Shown: piece after piece, positions 5,021 to 5,172 of the stretch
Numbering within the stretch: position 1 is the stretch's first letter
Layout of the letters: every line of letters begins with the position of its first letter
NCBI GenBank assembly: GCA_021777365.1
Contig: JAJYDP010000406.1
Span: 1 to 5,172 of the forward strand
Direction: 5' to 3'
Length of the DNA: 5,172 nt
From: Chloroflexota bacterium
GTDB taxonomy: Bacteria; Chloroflexota; Limnocylindria; Limnocylindrales; CSP1-4
Made by a program: the position numbers and the translations under genes
The notes under the pieces: generated by a model
What the model saw: the letters and a program-made list of their open reading frames with translations, nothing else
Told to the model about the DNA's origin: nothing
Database searches by the model: none

Positions 5021-5172
5021 CTAGCACAGCGGAACGGCGGTGTCCACGAAGGGCGTGCCCGCCACGGGGCCCGACGTGGCGCCGTCGTTGTAGAAGGGGT
5101 CGGCCGAGGCCCAGTAGGCATTGCTCCACGGGCTCGACGCGATCTTGTACCACCAGGCGTTGCCGTCAGGAA
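5021..5172 (-). CDS. C-terminal end of a secreted SH3-like protein, 5' partial
   Basis: A minus-strand frame enters from the right edge (first whole codon 5170-5168) and ends at TAG 5023-5021, giving 49 residues. They contain GNAWWYKIASSPWSNAYW, ASADPFYNDGATSG and GTPFVDTAVPLC with a terminal cysteine. From memory this pattern, with aromatic strands ending in an invariant-looking Ala-Ser-Ala-Asp-x-Phe-Tyr-Asn and a Cys at or near the C-terminus, is the tail of SH3-like domains in exported actinobacterial proteins. No database search was possible. The rest of the gene, including any signal peptide or partner domain, lies outside the window. The stop is 25 bp from the next gene's start, which suggests an operon. 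The antisense and alternative frames here lack such protein-like sequence. Confidence 0.75.
   Translation of the reverse strand, partial: PDGNAWWYKIASSPWSNAYWASADPFYNDGATSGPVAGTPFVDTAVPLC

Noticed and set aside
4996..5121. N-terminal extension of the six-Cys protein
   Set aside because: It would place 42 Pro/Arg/Thr-rich residues before a good signal peptide and overlap the SH3-like coding end; the ribosome site at 5001-5007 supports the shorter form.

Overview
The window is strongly G+C-rich, with G/C-biased third codon positions, GTG starts, Ala/Pro-rich linkers and clear AGGAGG-type ribosome sites. This fits a high-GC Gram-positive, most likely an actinomycete-type bacterium. That lineage is inferred from composition and protein style only; Chloroflexota or Dormibacterota-like lineages cannot be excluded. 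No rRNA, tRNA, CRISPR array or recognisable transposon was seen.

Layout. (1) Positions 2-2068, plus strand: a secreted Asp-box (BNR / VPS10-like) beta-propeller protein. Its true start lies left of the window. An in-frame amber codon at 1769-1771 interrupts it, yet the same frame continues to encode propeller sequence for 98 more residues up to a second TAG at 2066-2068. (2) Positions 2069-2142: a convergent intergenic gap with two strong GC-rich stem-loops, probably a bidirectional terminator. (3) Positions 2143-3480, minus strand: two zinc-ribbon membrane proteins. One is a 192-residue zinc-ribbon protein with four predicted helices; 117 bp downstream follows a 213-residue protein with two zinc ribbons, a GYF_2-like region and a TM2 domain. 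A good sigma70-type promoter at 3624-3652 drives the pair. Its predicted start point coincides with the A of an ATG that opens a 31-codon leader ORF (3522-3617), so the transcript may begin with a leaderless small peptide gene. (4) Positions 3653-4170: about 520 bp with no convincing gene, but with a perfect 10-bp stem-loop at 3689-3722 and nested inverted repeats at 4097-4139. (5) Positions 4171-5172, minus strand: a 274-residue secreted six-cysteine protein of unknown function. It is preceded 25 bp upstream by the C-terminal end of another gene (stop at 5021-5023), whose last 49 residues look like the tail of an SH3-like secreted protein of the actinobacterial type.

How they fit together. 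Three of the five main genes encode exported or extracellular proteins (propeller, six-Cys protein, and probably the SH3-like protein), and two encode small integral-membrane proteins with zinc ribbons. The neighbourhood therefore looks like cell-envelope or surface functions. Nothing in the window names a pathway, and no defence or mobile system is evident. The points most worth checking are the interrupted propeller gene and the putative leaderless leader peptide.
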